Shown here piece by piece: positions 12,101-24,613 of a stretch of DNA of 64,000 bases (its first letter is position 1; each line of letters begins with the position of its first letter). This DNA comes from Imbricaverruca yamaguchii. Lineage: Eukaryota; Arthropoda; Thecostraca; Neoverrucidae. The stretch lies in NCBI GenBank assembly GCA_034440575.1, contig JAOTOL010001477.1, positions 1,110,001-1,174,000 of the forward strand, in the 5' to 3' direction. The position numbers and the translations under genes are program-made. The notes below the pieces were generated by a model that saw only the letters and a program-made list of their open reading frames with translations, was not told the DNA's origin and made no database searches.

Positions 12101-15100
12101 AACCTTGACCGTTAAAGTTGTATTGTTAGACCTATGTAGTTCCTTCCGGCGTGTTCAGTACAGGCAGAAGCATTCGTGGCAATTGATTCGAACGATCTTA
12201 AAACCGTTGCGGAATGCCGATGCCATTACAAATACGCCTCTGGCGACCTCGTCACTGAATACGAATACGAATACGACGTTAACTTGACATACGTGCTTAA
12301 GGCTGCCCATGACTACCCTCAATAGTCTCGAACGTACCCAAGAACACTTAGAGTCACATTTGTTCAAGATATATCAATATATGAGCAGGTGAATGCAACC
12401 TAAGACGTATAAAGCCCTGCGATAATGCAAATTTGTTGCCTAGCAGAGCACAACTTTCTACCCAAGTGAAAACAGAAGATGGTCAAGGTTCATGTTCTTC
12501 AAGAATTTGCTGGAAGCAAAAGAACGTTTCCTGATTTATAATTCGGATATTTTGCAACTACAGATAGCCTGTGAAGCTCGTTGATTGCCTAGGTCGGCTT
12601 TTAGTATTGTTGGTGATTCTCTGACATACATATTTTGCACTTCATAAATGACTAAGAAGAATTTTGCAGAGATGATACTCAAGTAGCTGAGACTGGGGAA
12701 CACGGCAAAATTGAGGGGGCAAATCGTCACTTCTCAGAAATGTATGGTCACGTTCCCTCTCCAGCCCCCTCAATGGTTACATCCATGCAGCACACCAATA
12801 GTTAATCCCTGATTCCGAAGCAGGGGGGGGGGGGCAATTACAAACGAAATGTCATCATAGATAAGGAATCAAATTGTGAGGCACCAAAAGTGTGTAAACA
12901 CTTGCGTTCATAGCGGAGTGCAATCTAAGCATACATGGGAGGAATATACAACTTGCAATGTCTTCATAGCCATGAAAAGGTTCTTAAAATGAATGACTAT
13001 TATTTCAAGAAATTACCAACATTTCGGATTTGATACTCAATTGCTGAAAAATGGTGATGAAGTCTGAAGCACGAAACGTCGGTAATGTAGTGAAACAATG
13101 TAACTTTTGAATGTACTGTCCCAAAAGATTGAGGGCGAGGACATTAATACCTTGCGGGGTGATAGTACGTGTCATCCATTTCCCAAAATATGCACCACAC
13201 GACTACTAATCGACAAGAACGTAGCTTATAAACGTCTATGAAACCTAAAGTGATCTGCCCTAAACTTTACTTCAATGACTCCTAGTTCCTCAGTTGAACA
13301 CATGTTTGCGTTGGTAGATGCACACCAGCAGATGTTACGCCACACGTTCAGCAATGAAACGAACATTGGAGGGCCCTGAGCCTTAAGCCCTCAGTCGGCG
13401 CGATTTTTGGTCATGTGCATCGATTTGTAAGCCTCATTGCAATTTGTTTTAAACTCTATTCGATATTTTGAAGGTCCCTTGTTTTTTATGTAAACTGAAC
13501 CATTCCGGAACCATGTGGAAGCTTTCAGGCCACGATGCATTTTTTCAAGATCCATCTCGACTTTTTTTTTCTCGGGAGGATGGAGTCCAACGATTTTGTG
13601 GACTCTGATACGATTTTCTTAGGCCGCGGCGCGATTGGTATGGAGCTCAGCAAGGTTTGTTTGAACACTATCGCCGTTGTAGTGTCTGGCGATATTTTTT
13701 AGAGTTATATCCAGCGGCTTTGTTTTGAGATGAATGGCTCACTCAATCTAACTACAAGATACCGTCCCAGTCTCCGTAACACCCAGCCCTACACCCAGCC
13801 GGTTTTATCTTTTATCACAATATTTTGCAATGTCCTTTCTGCAGTGTTTTGGGAGCAAATATGATGATTATGAAAGCACTGATGTCAGAGGATCCAAATG
13901 GCACAGTCCAGGTAACAGTTTGCGAGGTTGCCATGCAAACACATTAAATAGCCGTGAAAAATATGAGTATGGAGACCGGGTCTAGTTGATACACGGGATG
14001 GTAAATACAACAACATTTTCTCCAAAAGCATGAAACCGGTTGCCATGGCTACTGTTGCACATGTTGCTATTGACACCCTCTTCTCACGGAAAAATCAAGC
14101 CCAAGTACTTTTGACCCGAGACTACAGAATGGTAAAGATGTCACACATTTTTGGACCGAAAGTGCCTTTGCTTTGCTCTAAATTTCTAATCTGTCGCCCA
14201 CATGCTAATTTTTTAAGTGTCAGGTCATTACCATGTTCTCTCAACTTTGCGTCTGTGAAATGTGTTTAAATTCGTGCTTAACATACAGCCTGTTCCAACG
14301 TTTTATGGATTGGAAATGGAACAAAATAACCATACAATTGCCTACTTTTATTAAGGCGTCTGCTAAAACTGTATCCAGATATCTATGGAATGAACGTTTG
14401 AGCATTCCATAAATGGCATAAACCATTAGCTATGGTCAGTCAAGACTCCCACCAGTATTGTTACTCTAAGCGTGAAATATGAACCTTTCAAAAGGAGCAA
14501 ACTAGTACCATCTATATTATAACATAGTTTTCTTAACCTACATTATATCAACTTAACCCATCAGCATCAATTTAACCCTATTGCGGGGTAAGTTGATGAA
14601 CCGATAGTTGCGCCATGATTTCCTCTCTGGTGGAAAGCCCAGAGGACGCCACGAAAACAAAATATCGTGATGAAACCAGGTTTAGGCTCGGCGTAGGTGC
14701 AGCAATCTCCTCGCTACCCCACCAAAGTGATGAGTTATATTGAGTTTCGTTAAAATTGTATGAACTAGGCCAGGTTTCCCCTATCCAATGATTGCAACAA
14801 TGACGTCATTAAGGTTTGCTTCACCTCAGGCCCATCCATTGTTATGAAGACTGTAGCGAGACAGAGGAACATGAGCTTATCACACGAAGTCACCAGATAG
14901 GCACAGTAGATGTTATGCCAAAGTACGCCCACGCATCCAAAAATCAGCTAGACTTCGGCCGCTTTGTTGTAGACATCGGGTATGTTTGAAACATTTTTAC
15001 CAACTGTAAAAATCAAGCATGTATTTGGAAGTTGATGGACCCCTGCCATCCCAACTTTCAAGGTGGAGAGGCAGTTTCCCATACTGGCATCACAGTATGT

Positions 15101-15559
15101 ACAATGATGATGTCTTTCACCTCATTAAACTTAAAAATACAATAAGTAGTACTGATACCATATTACATCCTAAGCGATCACTACAGCTTGAAGGCATTCA
15201 TTCTTGCTATATTTGTGGTTAACAAGATGGAATTCAATGTTTAAATATACCTAATTGTTCTAGTTTTTCTGATTATGTGGGAACCATTCAAATTGTCATG
15301 CTCGAACGACTTCGAATTACGCTCTCAATACGAACTAACGTGTGCATTGCTATGCCTGTTGCCGACGGTAGCACGAAGTAATTGGTGATTTCGCACCAGC
15401 CCCAGCATCACTTGAACTTCACCTTCCATCGAAGCATTTTCATTGCCCACAGGGAAGTAGATTAAAATACTTTGTTTTTGTCTAACGCGACACAGATATC
15501 AGTCCCGTTTCTGTTTTCACCGTAAATCTAACCTAAATCCGTTCCCATTGCTAGTCGGT

Positions 15560-15716
15560 TGGTCATTGGTTTTTACGACACATCGACCGTTGAGTCATGT
15601 AGCGTCGCCAATCTCTCACGCCGATTGGTCGCGGGCGAAGAGTAGCGACAGGTGAGACTCCAACCCACAACCTTTCGATTGTGAGACGAGCAACCTACCC
15701 CTAAGCTGCTCGTCCC
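15560..15716 (-). repeat. tRNA-derived SINE remnant
   Basis: Read on the minus strand from 15,716 it gives GGGGACGAGCAGCTTAGGGG, with an A-box-like AGCTTAGGGGTAGG, an anticodon-like stem ACAAT/GTTGT and a B-box-like GGTTGGAGTC. The anticodon loop is short, no matching 3' acceptor strand follows, and non-tRNA sequence continues, so this is a SINE head and not a functional tRNA gene. Confidence 0.5.
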
Positions 15717-17683
15717 CGTGTTCCCATTGCTAAATTCCTTTGGTAGGGGTGGGGGGCAGGATAGCCCGCGCTGAATTCGAAGTTATTAACGTATGAGAAA
15801 CGTTTTCATGGGACAACAAATGCGACTCTGCGCTGTTTAAGGTAGACCTTCGAATTACCCCGGTCGATGCAAACTGAGTAACTGATTATATTAATTGGCT
15901 TACATGTTCTCCTAGCTGGGTCGATGGTCGGCACATGACCAGCCTCGACCCTTGGGAGGTGGAAACTGAGGTCACCCGTATTTTAATAAATATTTTTCAA
16001 AAATCGAAAGAAGCTGGTGCCAGACCGACATCAGAACCTCAAACAAACGTAAAAAGGAATTCGAAAAAAAAAAACAAAAAAAAAACAAAACAAAAACAAT
16101 AACAAACAAACAAAAAGAAAGGAAAAAAGTACAAAAAGAACCGAAAAAAACAACAAGAACAAAGAACTAGATAAGAGACAAAAAAGAATGTAAGAGACAA
16201 CTAACAGTGTATGACCATGTATGTTTGCAATGTTTACACCAAAGGCGATGACCCCCAACCCCTTCCACCAACTACTACCAGGCACCGTCCGGACCACCAC
16301 GTCCAACCGACTTCAAAGTCGTAAACAGACGAAATCACCAAACGGTGGCAGGCTGTTATAATTCACACACCCACACATACATACACACAGCCACTTACAT
16401 ACACACACACACTCCTAGCTGGATGCTGCATGCCAGCAGGATGATTTCAAGGTTAAAAAGCCATACATTTGACATATCGTTCAACACCTTGCATTATGCA
16501 TGTGTGTATCGACCTTAAACCAGTCAACCACGTCGGCCATTAATAAGCCAGACCGTCCGCTGGTGTCAGTTCCCAGTAGCCCAGTCCCAAGCCTGCGTTG
16601 GAAGGCCACGCATGAACTACCCCTCCCCTCCCCCCAGACGACCTCACGATATAGTGCCTCACCCTCACCGTATCCAGTGACATGTGCACGTTGCCAGTGG
16701 CGTCTTCAGCTTGATTTCCAAGGAAACCTCCACATGACTGACAGGGAAAAGATGATGCGCCAACAGCACAACAGCATATAGATCTGAAGATACTGTACAT
16801 GTTGACAAAATGATGAATAGTTCAACAACTGTGTCCGCCACTGCAGTCGTCCGATTCCCAGCCTGCGTGGCTGGGCGCTCGACGCCGCAGCCCGGCTCGG
16901 ATTTCCCAGAAGAGGCGAGCTGGCCGCGATCTGAACGGCCAGCCTGCTTCTAAAGCAGAGCTGATCTAGAAACGGCTAACTAATGTCGATCTTGCAAGTT
17001 CTAATGGAGCACTGAATCGGTACAAAGTAAATGAGAGTACTGCATATCGGCTCACAATTACCTCTGGTATTCTCTTCCTCAATCAACAAACATAGAGATG
17101 TGTCATTTGTGAAGGTATTACTGAAGAAAAAACACTAGGTGGTCATGAATATTGCGGAGGATCGAGGAGGGACGCTCTGACTTATTTATGTCTCCTGGTA
17201 GATCTAGAGAACCAGGCGATAAGCAGCATATTTTGTGCCGTCGCAACAGACTAAATGACAGCCTGGCCCAGCTCTGCTGTTAACGGACCAATAGGTGACT
17301 GAGCCACAGCCGAGCTCGGCACCTAGTAATATGCAGCGTGAGTGTAAATGTGTGTGTGTATGTTTGTGTGTAGGTATGTGTGTGTGTATGTGTGCGTGTA
17401 TATTTGTGTGTATGTGGATTTGTGTGTTTGTGGCAGGAGGTGGCTTGATCACTAGAAGTCACTATGATCACTAGCTAACCGCTCTTCGGCGAGGGGTGAC
17501 GTCGCGAAACACGAGTCTCTGGGATGGCTGCCGGGCGTCCAGCGCTGAAACAAACGCTTGCGAGTCCTGCAAAACTATCGTGAATTTAACGTCGGCGAAC
17601 ACAAGGCACAAGAACAACTGAAGGCGCGGAATATACCTAATCTATATATCTATATCTAAATACAGGTCCATGTCTTCATGTAC

Positions 17684-17750
<67 letters not shown>
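17684..17750. repeat. (AT)n microsatellite
   Basis: Uninterrupted TA dinucleotide run of about 66 bases, followed by GATATCTATATCC repeats to about 17,835. Confidence 0.95.
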
Positions 17751-17753
<3 letters not shown>

Positions 17754-18394
17754 TGATATCTATATCCATATATATATCTCCTCATCCCTATCTCCATCAC
17801 TCTATATATGCATACTTACATTGATATCTATATCCATATATTTATCTCCCTCTCTCCCTTCGCCATCACTCTTTTCATCTCTTGATCTTTGTATCTCTTG
17901 ATCTCTGCACATCTGTATCTCTGCATACATATTTGTATCTAAGCCTCTTTGCATCTCTGCATCTCTGTATCTCTCTTTCTCTCTCTCTTTCTGCATTTTT
18001 GAAGTGGTGTCCTTCGGACATGGCCGCCGTGTGACAATGTCTGGGTCTGCACCTGGCCAAAATAGAATGCAATTCTTAAACGTTAAGTTCATACTATGCA
18101 CTATTTCATTCAGTGATTCAATCTTGCTATTCGGGGCAGTATCGGGACTAGGGACTGTCTAAAGTAGAAGAGCGGCCATCTGAAGTCGAAGAAGTGGTAG
18201 GTTATAGAGGGTTCATCTAAGGTCAGAGTGACGACCTAGCGGTGACATCGGACGTACATAAGCAGACTTCATTTGATAACGGTCACCCAGAGGTACCATC
18301 GAACGAACTATGAAACATGATGCGAACCTCAACACATCTCCGCATTATATCACCCCGAACCCAATAGACGGCACGCTACTAAGTATGACTAACC

Positions 18395-21106
18395 TTGGGT
18401 GTAACCCATAAAATACTTATTTCCATAATGTATTATGGTAGCATAGGTACAATAATGAAGTCTACATCTTACTACATCAACTTCAAGTGCGGGAATGCCA
18501 CAAAAATTGCGTCAAAGACCCCAAACAGATGTAGGGCCCCGGAAGGAAGTGCGTTGGAGCACGGAAAAAATGCACCAAGAGCCCGAAGAATCGCACCGGG
18601 GCTCACAAATATCGTGCAGGAGGCTTACAAAAATAGAAGTCGACCCCAATAAATCACAAAGCGATTCTATCGAGTTCACCCGAGCACCGGACAATTCAGA
18701 AGAGGTCACGAAAGGAAATTATCCTGAGGACCTTTCTACTCTGAATGGTGCCATCCGCTGGAAAAAAAACTCGTTGAGCAGCCGCAGTGGCATGCTAAAG
18801 AGGAAAATCTCCCTCCGTCCTAGCAAGGCGGGCTCCGAAGAACCCAAGAATCGCGCCGGGGTCCACAAAAAAGTTATAGGGCAAGATACATTCCTGTCGG
18901 GCCCCCATAATATATACATTTGAATGGGTTTGAAATACATACAGCGGACACCAAAAAAAACTTGCTTCGGACTCTAAAATTTGCGCTGGGGAACGCTAAA
19001 ATTAGTCTGGGCCTGGGGTCGGATTAGCACAACGCGACCTGTGAACTGGCGCCAACACCCCCACCCCCAAATGTCGCGCATGGGACCCAAAATTCCCGTC
19101 GGTAGTCGCGTAAGTTCTGGCCGAGGCATCAATAATTCCCTCTGGGCTCACAAAAATTGGCGTTGATGTCCCGAAATAAGCACAGCGTGGTCCCAAAGTC
19201 GCAACGCAATCCGACAAGAATCAAGCCAGAACCCTAAAAAATAAAGGGAGGTACCGAAAAATAAATGTTCCGACCAGAAAAATAACCCCTTAGTCCAAAC
19301 ATACTACGAGATGCCTTAACAAATCGCATACGACACCGAAAAACATTCCGGAGCTCGACAATCCCGGCGGGACATAAACATACGGAAATGTCGCCGAGGG
19401 CCTGAAAAATAAGGCCTTGGCTGGGACTTTACATAATTCAGAATCAGTCACCAAAAACTGTCAAGCCCAGAAAACTGACGTCGGATTCTCCCGGAACCAC
19501 GCGACTGGGCCAGAAACGTCGAGACCAGATCCGAAGAAATTATACCGAGCCCCTAATATTGTGCTGAAGTCCCACAAACACGAGGAAAAAAACACAGCGG
19601 GACTCAAAGAGCATAACTGGAGGACGAAAATGCACCGAGCGCTTCAAAGCTTTCCGCGTCTGGAAAAAAGCGGCATTGCCTTAAGACATTCTGCTGCTCT
19701 AAGTATACACACCGGAGCTAAAAATCAAGACACAACGGTCCCTCAAAGCACAGCGGGGTTTGATACAGCATGGGGCTCCCAAAAAAGGCTGGGTCCCTAA
19801 AAAATCGACATGATCCTAGAAAAGGAATGAAAAGACAGTGCACTAAATGAACACTGCGGGGCCTACGAAAACGCACCGATGCTTACAAATTATCGTCGGT
19901 ACACAAAAATAAGTAACAAAACTTTGCTTTTGTTTAAAAAGCCGGTATCGCAAACACGTGTCGAGCCCCAAGCAAACAATTGCTGGTGCCTTAAAACACA
20001 TTCGAAGACAAAGAAAATCGGAAAGGTTAAAAAGAACGCCTAAGTGGAGTCTCAGTTCGGTACCCAATCTGGAAGCGTTGTTATTTAATCAGAAATGAGG
20101 TGCGTCAAAGCTAAGCGGTTATCCGGATTTCTTAGCCACTAGAAAACGTGGGAAGGAGAGAGCTAGTCATCGAAGTGAATTCAGGATGGGCCCTTGCGGC
20201 CCTAAGTCTGAACACATTATGACTTTATGAGGTATCGTGTGTTGTCACCTATCAGCTGTTTTGCACTGCTTTGTTGGTCCTCAACATATGCGCTTTCATT
20301 CCGTTTCAGCCGGGTGTTACGTGATGCAGTTGTAGCATTTCCTTTCAAGTGGCAAATATTATAAAGTGCACGATGTGCACTACACAAATGTTTGAGGTGA
20401 CTGATGAGGCCCTGAGGACGAACACAATACCATATGTTATTATTTATAGAGCTTTTCTTTTCCCCCTTCTGTCAGCTTGTCAATCATGGCCTCCCACAAA
20501 CCGGATCAAAGCATCTTCAACCAGCGATCACCCGTCTTTCCTTTTCTCATCATCTCCAACAATAATCATGATAATTTCTTCATCGGCCAGCAAGTAGGCT
20601 TCGTTCTTACTAGCAGCCAGTGCAAACTTGCAAGGTGAACACTGCCTTAGAAACGTCTGTGGGCCAATAAGTACTAAGTATGGCTATATCTGGCAATCTT
20701 AATCAAATCAAACCCTTTCTCACCTTCACATTCAAGTAACTTGCCATGAAAATATGAACGTGTGAAGAATGTCTAAGGGGAAAACTCAACTCAATGAACA
20801 ACAATCTGAATTGTGCAAAAGCATAGATCGGTCAACTCATAATGACCCCCTGCAGCTTTTGGCCATTTCAAAATATTCGTTTACGGGATAATTTGGACTG
20901 GCGTTCTATTCTTTCTCCCCATGAACATCGGTGAACAACGGATGTTCTTTAGCGGTCCCCATCTTAGTGGTAAAAGTTGTGTGTTTATAATTAAAAGTAT
21001 CGGGTTATCAACCCAAAAGTGCTCAACCATGGTATTTTGCGAAATTCCTTGACGCGTCCCTGCTGTTCACCCTGGCCCACTCACTTTTGGGGACGTTCCT
21101 ACGTCT
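18395..21106 (+). repeat. Dispersed repeat R with degenerate ~21-bp satellite, copy 1
   Basis: Positions 18,480-20,050 are built of units of about 20-22 bp, each with an A-run, a short core (TCGCGCC or TCACRCTG) and a G/C-rich end. Examples are GAATCGCGCCGGGGTCCAC and AAAAATTGGCGTTGATGTC. The flanks match a second copy downstream. The lead-in ACTACATCAACTTCAAGTGC (18,471) resembles 29,290. The blocks GGCCAGCAAGTAGGCTTCG (20,584) and CCAAAAGTGCTCAACCATGG (21,012) match 33,326 and 33,792. It ends against the right inverted repeat of the large insertion. No coding function is seen; the ORFs within it follow the repeat phase. Confidence 0.7.
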
Positions 21107-21149
21107 GACCAGGCCATGCAAAGGCATCGTTGCATTTCATGGCCTGGTC
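21107..21149. repeat. Perfect 12-bp inverted repeat at the inner edge of the right arm
   Basis: GACCAGGCCATG at 21,107-21,118 pairs with CATGGCCTGGTC at 21,138-21,149. It marks the boundary between repeat R and the right arm of the 19.5 kb insertion. Confidence 0.8.
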
Positions 21150-21204
21150 ATTGCATTGCATATTGCAGACGGATAACATGCAAATGTCTTGCCATCATCC
21201 GCCA

Positions 21205-21816
21205 CTGCGTGTCGCATTATTTTCCCACGCGTCGACGCATTGCAGGCGAAAATCGTGTGAATGTTATACGATCATCGGCCACTGCGCAACGCATTACTTT
21301 CCCACGCGTCGATGCGCGGGCTACCGAGCTCTCGAACAATAGGACAGCTGCACGCAAAGAGCACGTACTCAATTGTATCATCCTGCCATCTGGCGATAAA
21401 TATTGTTACCTATGATTCAGCATTAAATCTCATTAGTGTAATACGTAGACCGTACTGCTACCTAGCGATAGCTATCTGAAGTGTTGCTTCTAGAAAATTA
21501 AAAAAGTTCTTGAATCTGTGGAGGTTGCAACCTGTGGAGGTTACGACTGCTGCTGAGTTGTGGAGGTTATGACCGCTTCGTACTTGTGGAGGTTGCAACC
21601 TGTGGGGATTACGACCTGTGGAGGTTATGACCTGTGGAGGCTATGACCGCTTCGGAGTTGTGGAGGTTACGACCTGTGGAGGTTATGACCGCTGCGGACT
21701 TGTGGAGGTTGTGACCTGTGGAGGTTATGACCTGTAGAGGCTACGACCGCTGCGATGTGTTGAATTTGTGGAGGTTGTGACCTGTGGAGGTTATGAACTG
21801 TGGAGGTTATGATACG
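21205..21816 (-). repeat. Right terminal inverted repeat with minisatellite
   Basis: Complement of the left arm. About 15 copies of TGTGGAGGTT occupy 21,516-21,816, and the outermost bases TGTGGAGGTTATGATACG mirror the left terminus. The inner part keeps CTACCTAGCGATAGCTATC and CCATCTGGCGATAAATATTG. It also contains an extra ~70-80 bp direct duplication (TTCCCACGCGTCGACGC at about 21,223 and again near 21,299) that the left arm lacks. Confidence 0.85.
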
Positions 21817-21819
21817 CTG

Positions 21820-22909
21820 TCCTCCCTGGGAGTTACTGGTGCCGAAAATCGATGTTACATTGAGTGAAAGCTACAACCATGATACCCTACCTCAAGAGTT
21901 CCGAATTAAAGCACTGGATCTCATTGCGTCCTACGTCGGCTACAAGAAAACATACACGGATGGTTCAAAGATCGAAGCTGGTGTTGGCTCGGCGTTTGTT
22001 AGCGGCTCCGCCACACGATCTTTTACGCTACCTGTGCAGGCATCCGTCTTCACATCGGAATTGGTAGCGATTAACAAAGCATTGTGCTTTATACAAGTAT
22101 CCGACGAAACATTGCACCTCATCCTAACAGATAGTCTCAGTAGCCTTATGGCACTGAGGTCTTTTAATTTATCACACTCCATTGTCCAGGAAATAGTTTT
22201 ACGGTTGACGTCACTACGTGCAGATGGTAAGACCATCGTTATGTGCTGGATTCCGAGCCACGTCGGTATATCGGGGAATGAGGCTGCTGATGCGGCTGCA
22301 AAGCGCGCAGCACAGATACCGTGTACACGGTATATGGCCATTCCTGCTAGATATATATATCCAGTCATTAACAATTATGTTTTTCGTGAGTGGCAGGTGC
22401 TTTGGGACGCGGTTGGTGAAAACAAGCTTAGGACAATTAAGCCTAGCATCGGCCAGTGGTCCTCGTGCTCGCGTAGGACTAAGCGAGACGAGGTGACACT
22501 GTGCCGCCTACGTATTGACCATACTTACGCAACTCACAGATATCTTCTTTGTGGTGATGATATGCCCATGTGCCCCAGATGCCAGGGACGTCTTTCAGTG
22601 CATCATATCTTAACCTCATGTCCTCAGCTTTCTAATGTTTACAAGCACTACTTTGGTCGATCGCAGGCACTATCAATTCGTGATGTTCTTGGGGATGACT
22701 CGGTCGCGATCAATTCTGGTAAATTGTTCCACTTTCTTTGGGAGATAAACTTCAATTCTATATATTATCCTGTTGTAGAGGTGGCAGCTCAGTACAATGC
22801 CAGGTCAGTGTACGACCGATTATGTCGGCCAGGATCAAACGGCGGCGCTTCCGCTCGTGAGCGGGGAAGGGTGGGGGTGGGTGAGGGTGGGTGGGGTACC
22901 AACTTGTGA
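21820..22909 (+). pseudogene. LINE ORF2 C-terminus: RNase H and Cys-His domain (continues the LINE at 1-2,345)
   Basis: The frame is open from inside the inverted repeat (21,800) to 22,909, but LINE homology starts at PPWELLVPKID (21,820). Counting residues from 21,800, the RNase H catalytic set is complete: D54 in YTDGSK, E87 in TSELVA, D111 in LTDSLS and D164 in NEAADAAAK, with SHVGISGN just before. A CX2CX7HX4C motif follows (C258, C261, H269, C274: MCPRC, VHH, SCP). I-group LINEs carry RNase H at this place. The enzyme would degrade the RNA strand after first-strand synthesis. This piece is intact, but it is severed from its RT by the 19.5 kb insertion. Confidence 0.9.
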
Positions 22910-23219
22910 GCTGTGTGAAGAGTCAGCTGACAGCTGCCGTCACTCAGAGGTTCAACTGATCGCCAGCTGGTCATCCAATTGCTCAGGAATTCTGAGAACG
23001 GCGGGTTTTCGAACCTACCAGACATGGGGTCGTTAACCCAACTGTCAGATCACCACCACTATCAGCAGCCGTAAGAGGCTGCTGCTGGGAGGCAGGGCTT
23101 GGTCTCTGGTCAGTGACTAGCTACCGTCGTGAGTTCTATCATGGTTGCCTCCACACCATTCCACTTTTTACACTGTTCCATTCTACCGAATTCCGCTTTC
23201 AGCATTGTTCCATGCGGCA
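22910..23219 (+). other. Probable LINE 3' untranslated tail and junction
   Basis: Directly follows the RNase H stop. No poly-A or short terminal repeat is obvious. AGCAGCCGTAAGAGGCTGCTGC near 23,063 can form a small hairpin. Confidence 0.35.
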
Positions 23220-23960
23220 TTATTCAAGCCCCTCAAAACCCAGCTACTTAACCTCAAAGCCTCTGAAAACCAGAGCAAAAAAAATCGCACCTGGACACAA
23301 AATATGGCGTTGGGGGCTCGAGAAATCTGTCTGGGGCTCTGGCTTTAAGAAGTTCCGAAGAAGCCACCAACAATTGCGTCTAGTCCAGAAAATTGGCGTC
23401 CCCCCCCAGGAACCACTTTCCTGGGCCCGAAAAGTCGCGTTGTGACCCCGAGAAATTATACCGGGGCCAGCAAAATCATGCTGGGGTTCCACAAATGTGT
23501 GTCACGAGCCTAAAATAAACATAGCGGGATCCTAAGAACACGACAGGAGGCCGAAAATGCACCAGGCCGTCCAAAGCGTACCGGGTCTCGCAAAAGAAAG
23601 GCAGGCCCATCCGTTGCAGCTCTAACTAAACACATCGGAAGCTATGAAAAGAACCGATTTCCTCAAAGCACATCGGTGCTCTTAAAAAGCAACATGGTCC
23701 TAAAAGGAACAAAAAAAACTAAATATAGGCCACTAAATAAACACATCGGGGTCTTTGAAAACGCGACGGTACCGCGAACTATCGTCGATTCACAAAAAAG
23801 CAACAGCACTCTAAAAAAGAGCTGTGGTTCCAAAAGTGTGCCGGGAGCCTAACAAAGATTGGCTGGGGCCCCAAAATACATCCGTAGACGAATCAAAATG
23901 CACCGGGTCTAAAAAAGAACACGGAGCTAGGGCCTCGGTTCGGTAGCCAATCTGTGAGTG
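23220..23960 (+). repeat. Degenerate ~21-bp satellite of repeat R, second block
   Basis: Same unit style as 18,480-20,050 (A-run, TCGCRYC core, GGGNCCC end). It shares CGAGAAATTATACCGGGGCC-like and CACAAATGTG words with the other blocks, and a final phrase GGGCCTCGGTTCGGTAGCCA that resembles 20,050. Confidence 0.7.
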
Positions 23961-24547
23961 CATTTAAAATGTGGTAAAAAGAGAACTAATTGTCGAATTG
24001 AACTCATCGGATTTTCCAGCGAACTCCGATACGAAGCGTTCTACACGCAAAATCTAGTAAAAGGGGGCAATTGGCAAAACGTAGAAGGCCAAGCATAAAC
24101 TGGAGAATTCCACGGTGTGGCGAATGGTTTGAATGCGCAAACCGGGTGTACAAGCACACGAATGTCTGTGCATTGGCGACTGTGCGTCATTAATTGGAAT
24201 GCCTGAAAATGGAACATTTTGCATGTGTAGGTGATTTGCACAGGTGTAGTTTCAACAGTGTAAAGTGACTTATCAAGGGATACCAAAAGAAAAGCTTTCG
24301 AACAGGTTGGGGAGAGTTAGGTCTGAAATCCGGTGACACAAAGAAGATAGTGGCAGATTGGGCCCACCACAGCACAATTTAGTTGGTCAATAATTATTTT
24401 ATTTCGTAAACGTGAATGGGTCCCATTCACAAAATTGTGGTCGAAATCCGGGTACTTTTTAATGGGGTTAGGTGGGCTCCCTCCAAATCCGGTTGCCCCA
24501 CCCCGCACTTCGTGACTGCAAATCAGAGGTACCCCGCTGGCTCGGAT

Positions 24548-24613
<66 letters not shown>

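Larger units (their letters stand above)
7740..12790 (+). mobile_element. Element X, copy 1 (host of a ~280-bp satellite)
   Basis: Defined by comparison. It matches in inverse orientation the sequence from about 41,945 down to 36,150, apart from the later transposon there. Shared landmarks are CTCTTGTAGCAGGAAAAA-like sequence at the left, the GGCGCCTCTCCAGACAGG block near 8,060, the ACGAATACGAATACGAC block near 12,255, and CAATGGTTACATCCATG near 12,770. Copy 1 carries about 3.5 kb (8,280-11,830) that copy 2 lacks, made of satellite monomers and TTAA insertions. No protein is recognisable and the terminal structure is unclear. Confidence 0.7.
12791..18394. other. Intergenic stretch without recognisable genes
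   Basis: No ORF here carries a motif I recognise. The content is a tRNA-like SINE remnant at 15,640-15,716, an A-rich low-complexity tract at 16,060-16,195, GT-rich and CT-rich tracts at 17,340-17,430 and 17,850-17,995, and an (AT)n run at 17,684-17,750. Confidence 0.5.
2346..21816. mobile_element. ~19.5 kb insertion with ~610-bp terminal inverted repeats (foldback type)
   Basis: The segment splits a LINE at the PPW codons and is flanked by a 13-14 bp duplicated target. Its two ends are inverted copies of one another for about 610 bp: 2,347-2,960 versus 21,816 back to about 21,205. Both ends start CGTATCATAACCTCCACA, carry 15-17 copies of the AACCTCCACA core, then share a unique stretch (GATAGCTATCGCTAGGTAGC, then AGATGGCAGGATG). 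Long inverted repeats with internal tandem units are typical of foldback and some Mutator-like elements. No transposase, polymerase or integrase ORF is visible inside, so it would be non-autonomous, or built of nested insertions. Size and inverted repeats recall Polintons, but no Polinton gene is seen. Confidence 0.75.

Noticed and set aside
2346..21816. Polinton/Maverick identity for the 19.5 kb insertion
   Set aside because: Size and inverted arms fit, but none of the expected genes (DNA polymerase B, integrase, ATPase, protease, capsid) is visible, and the target duplication is longer than 6 bp.
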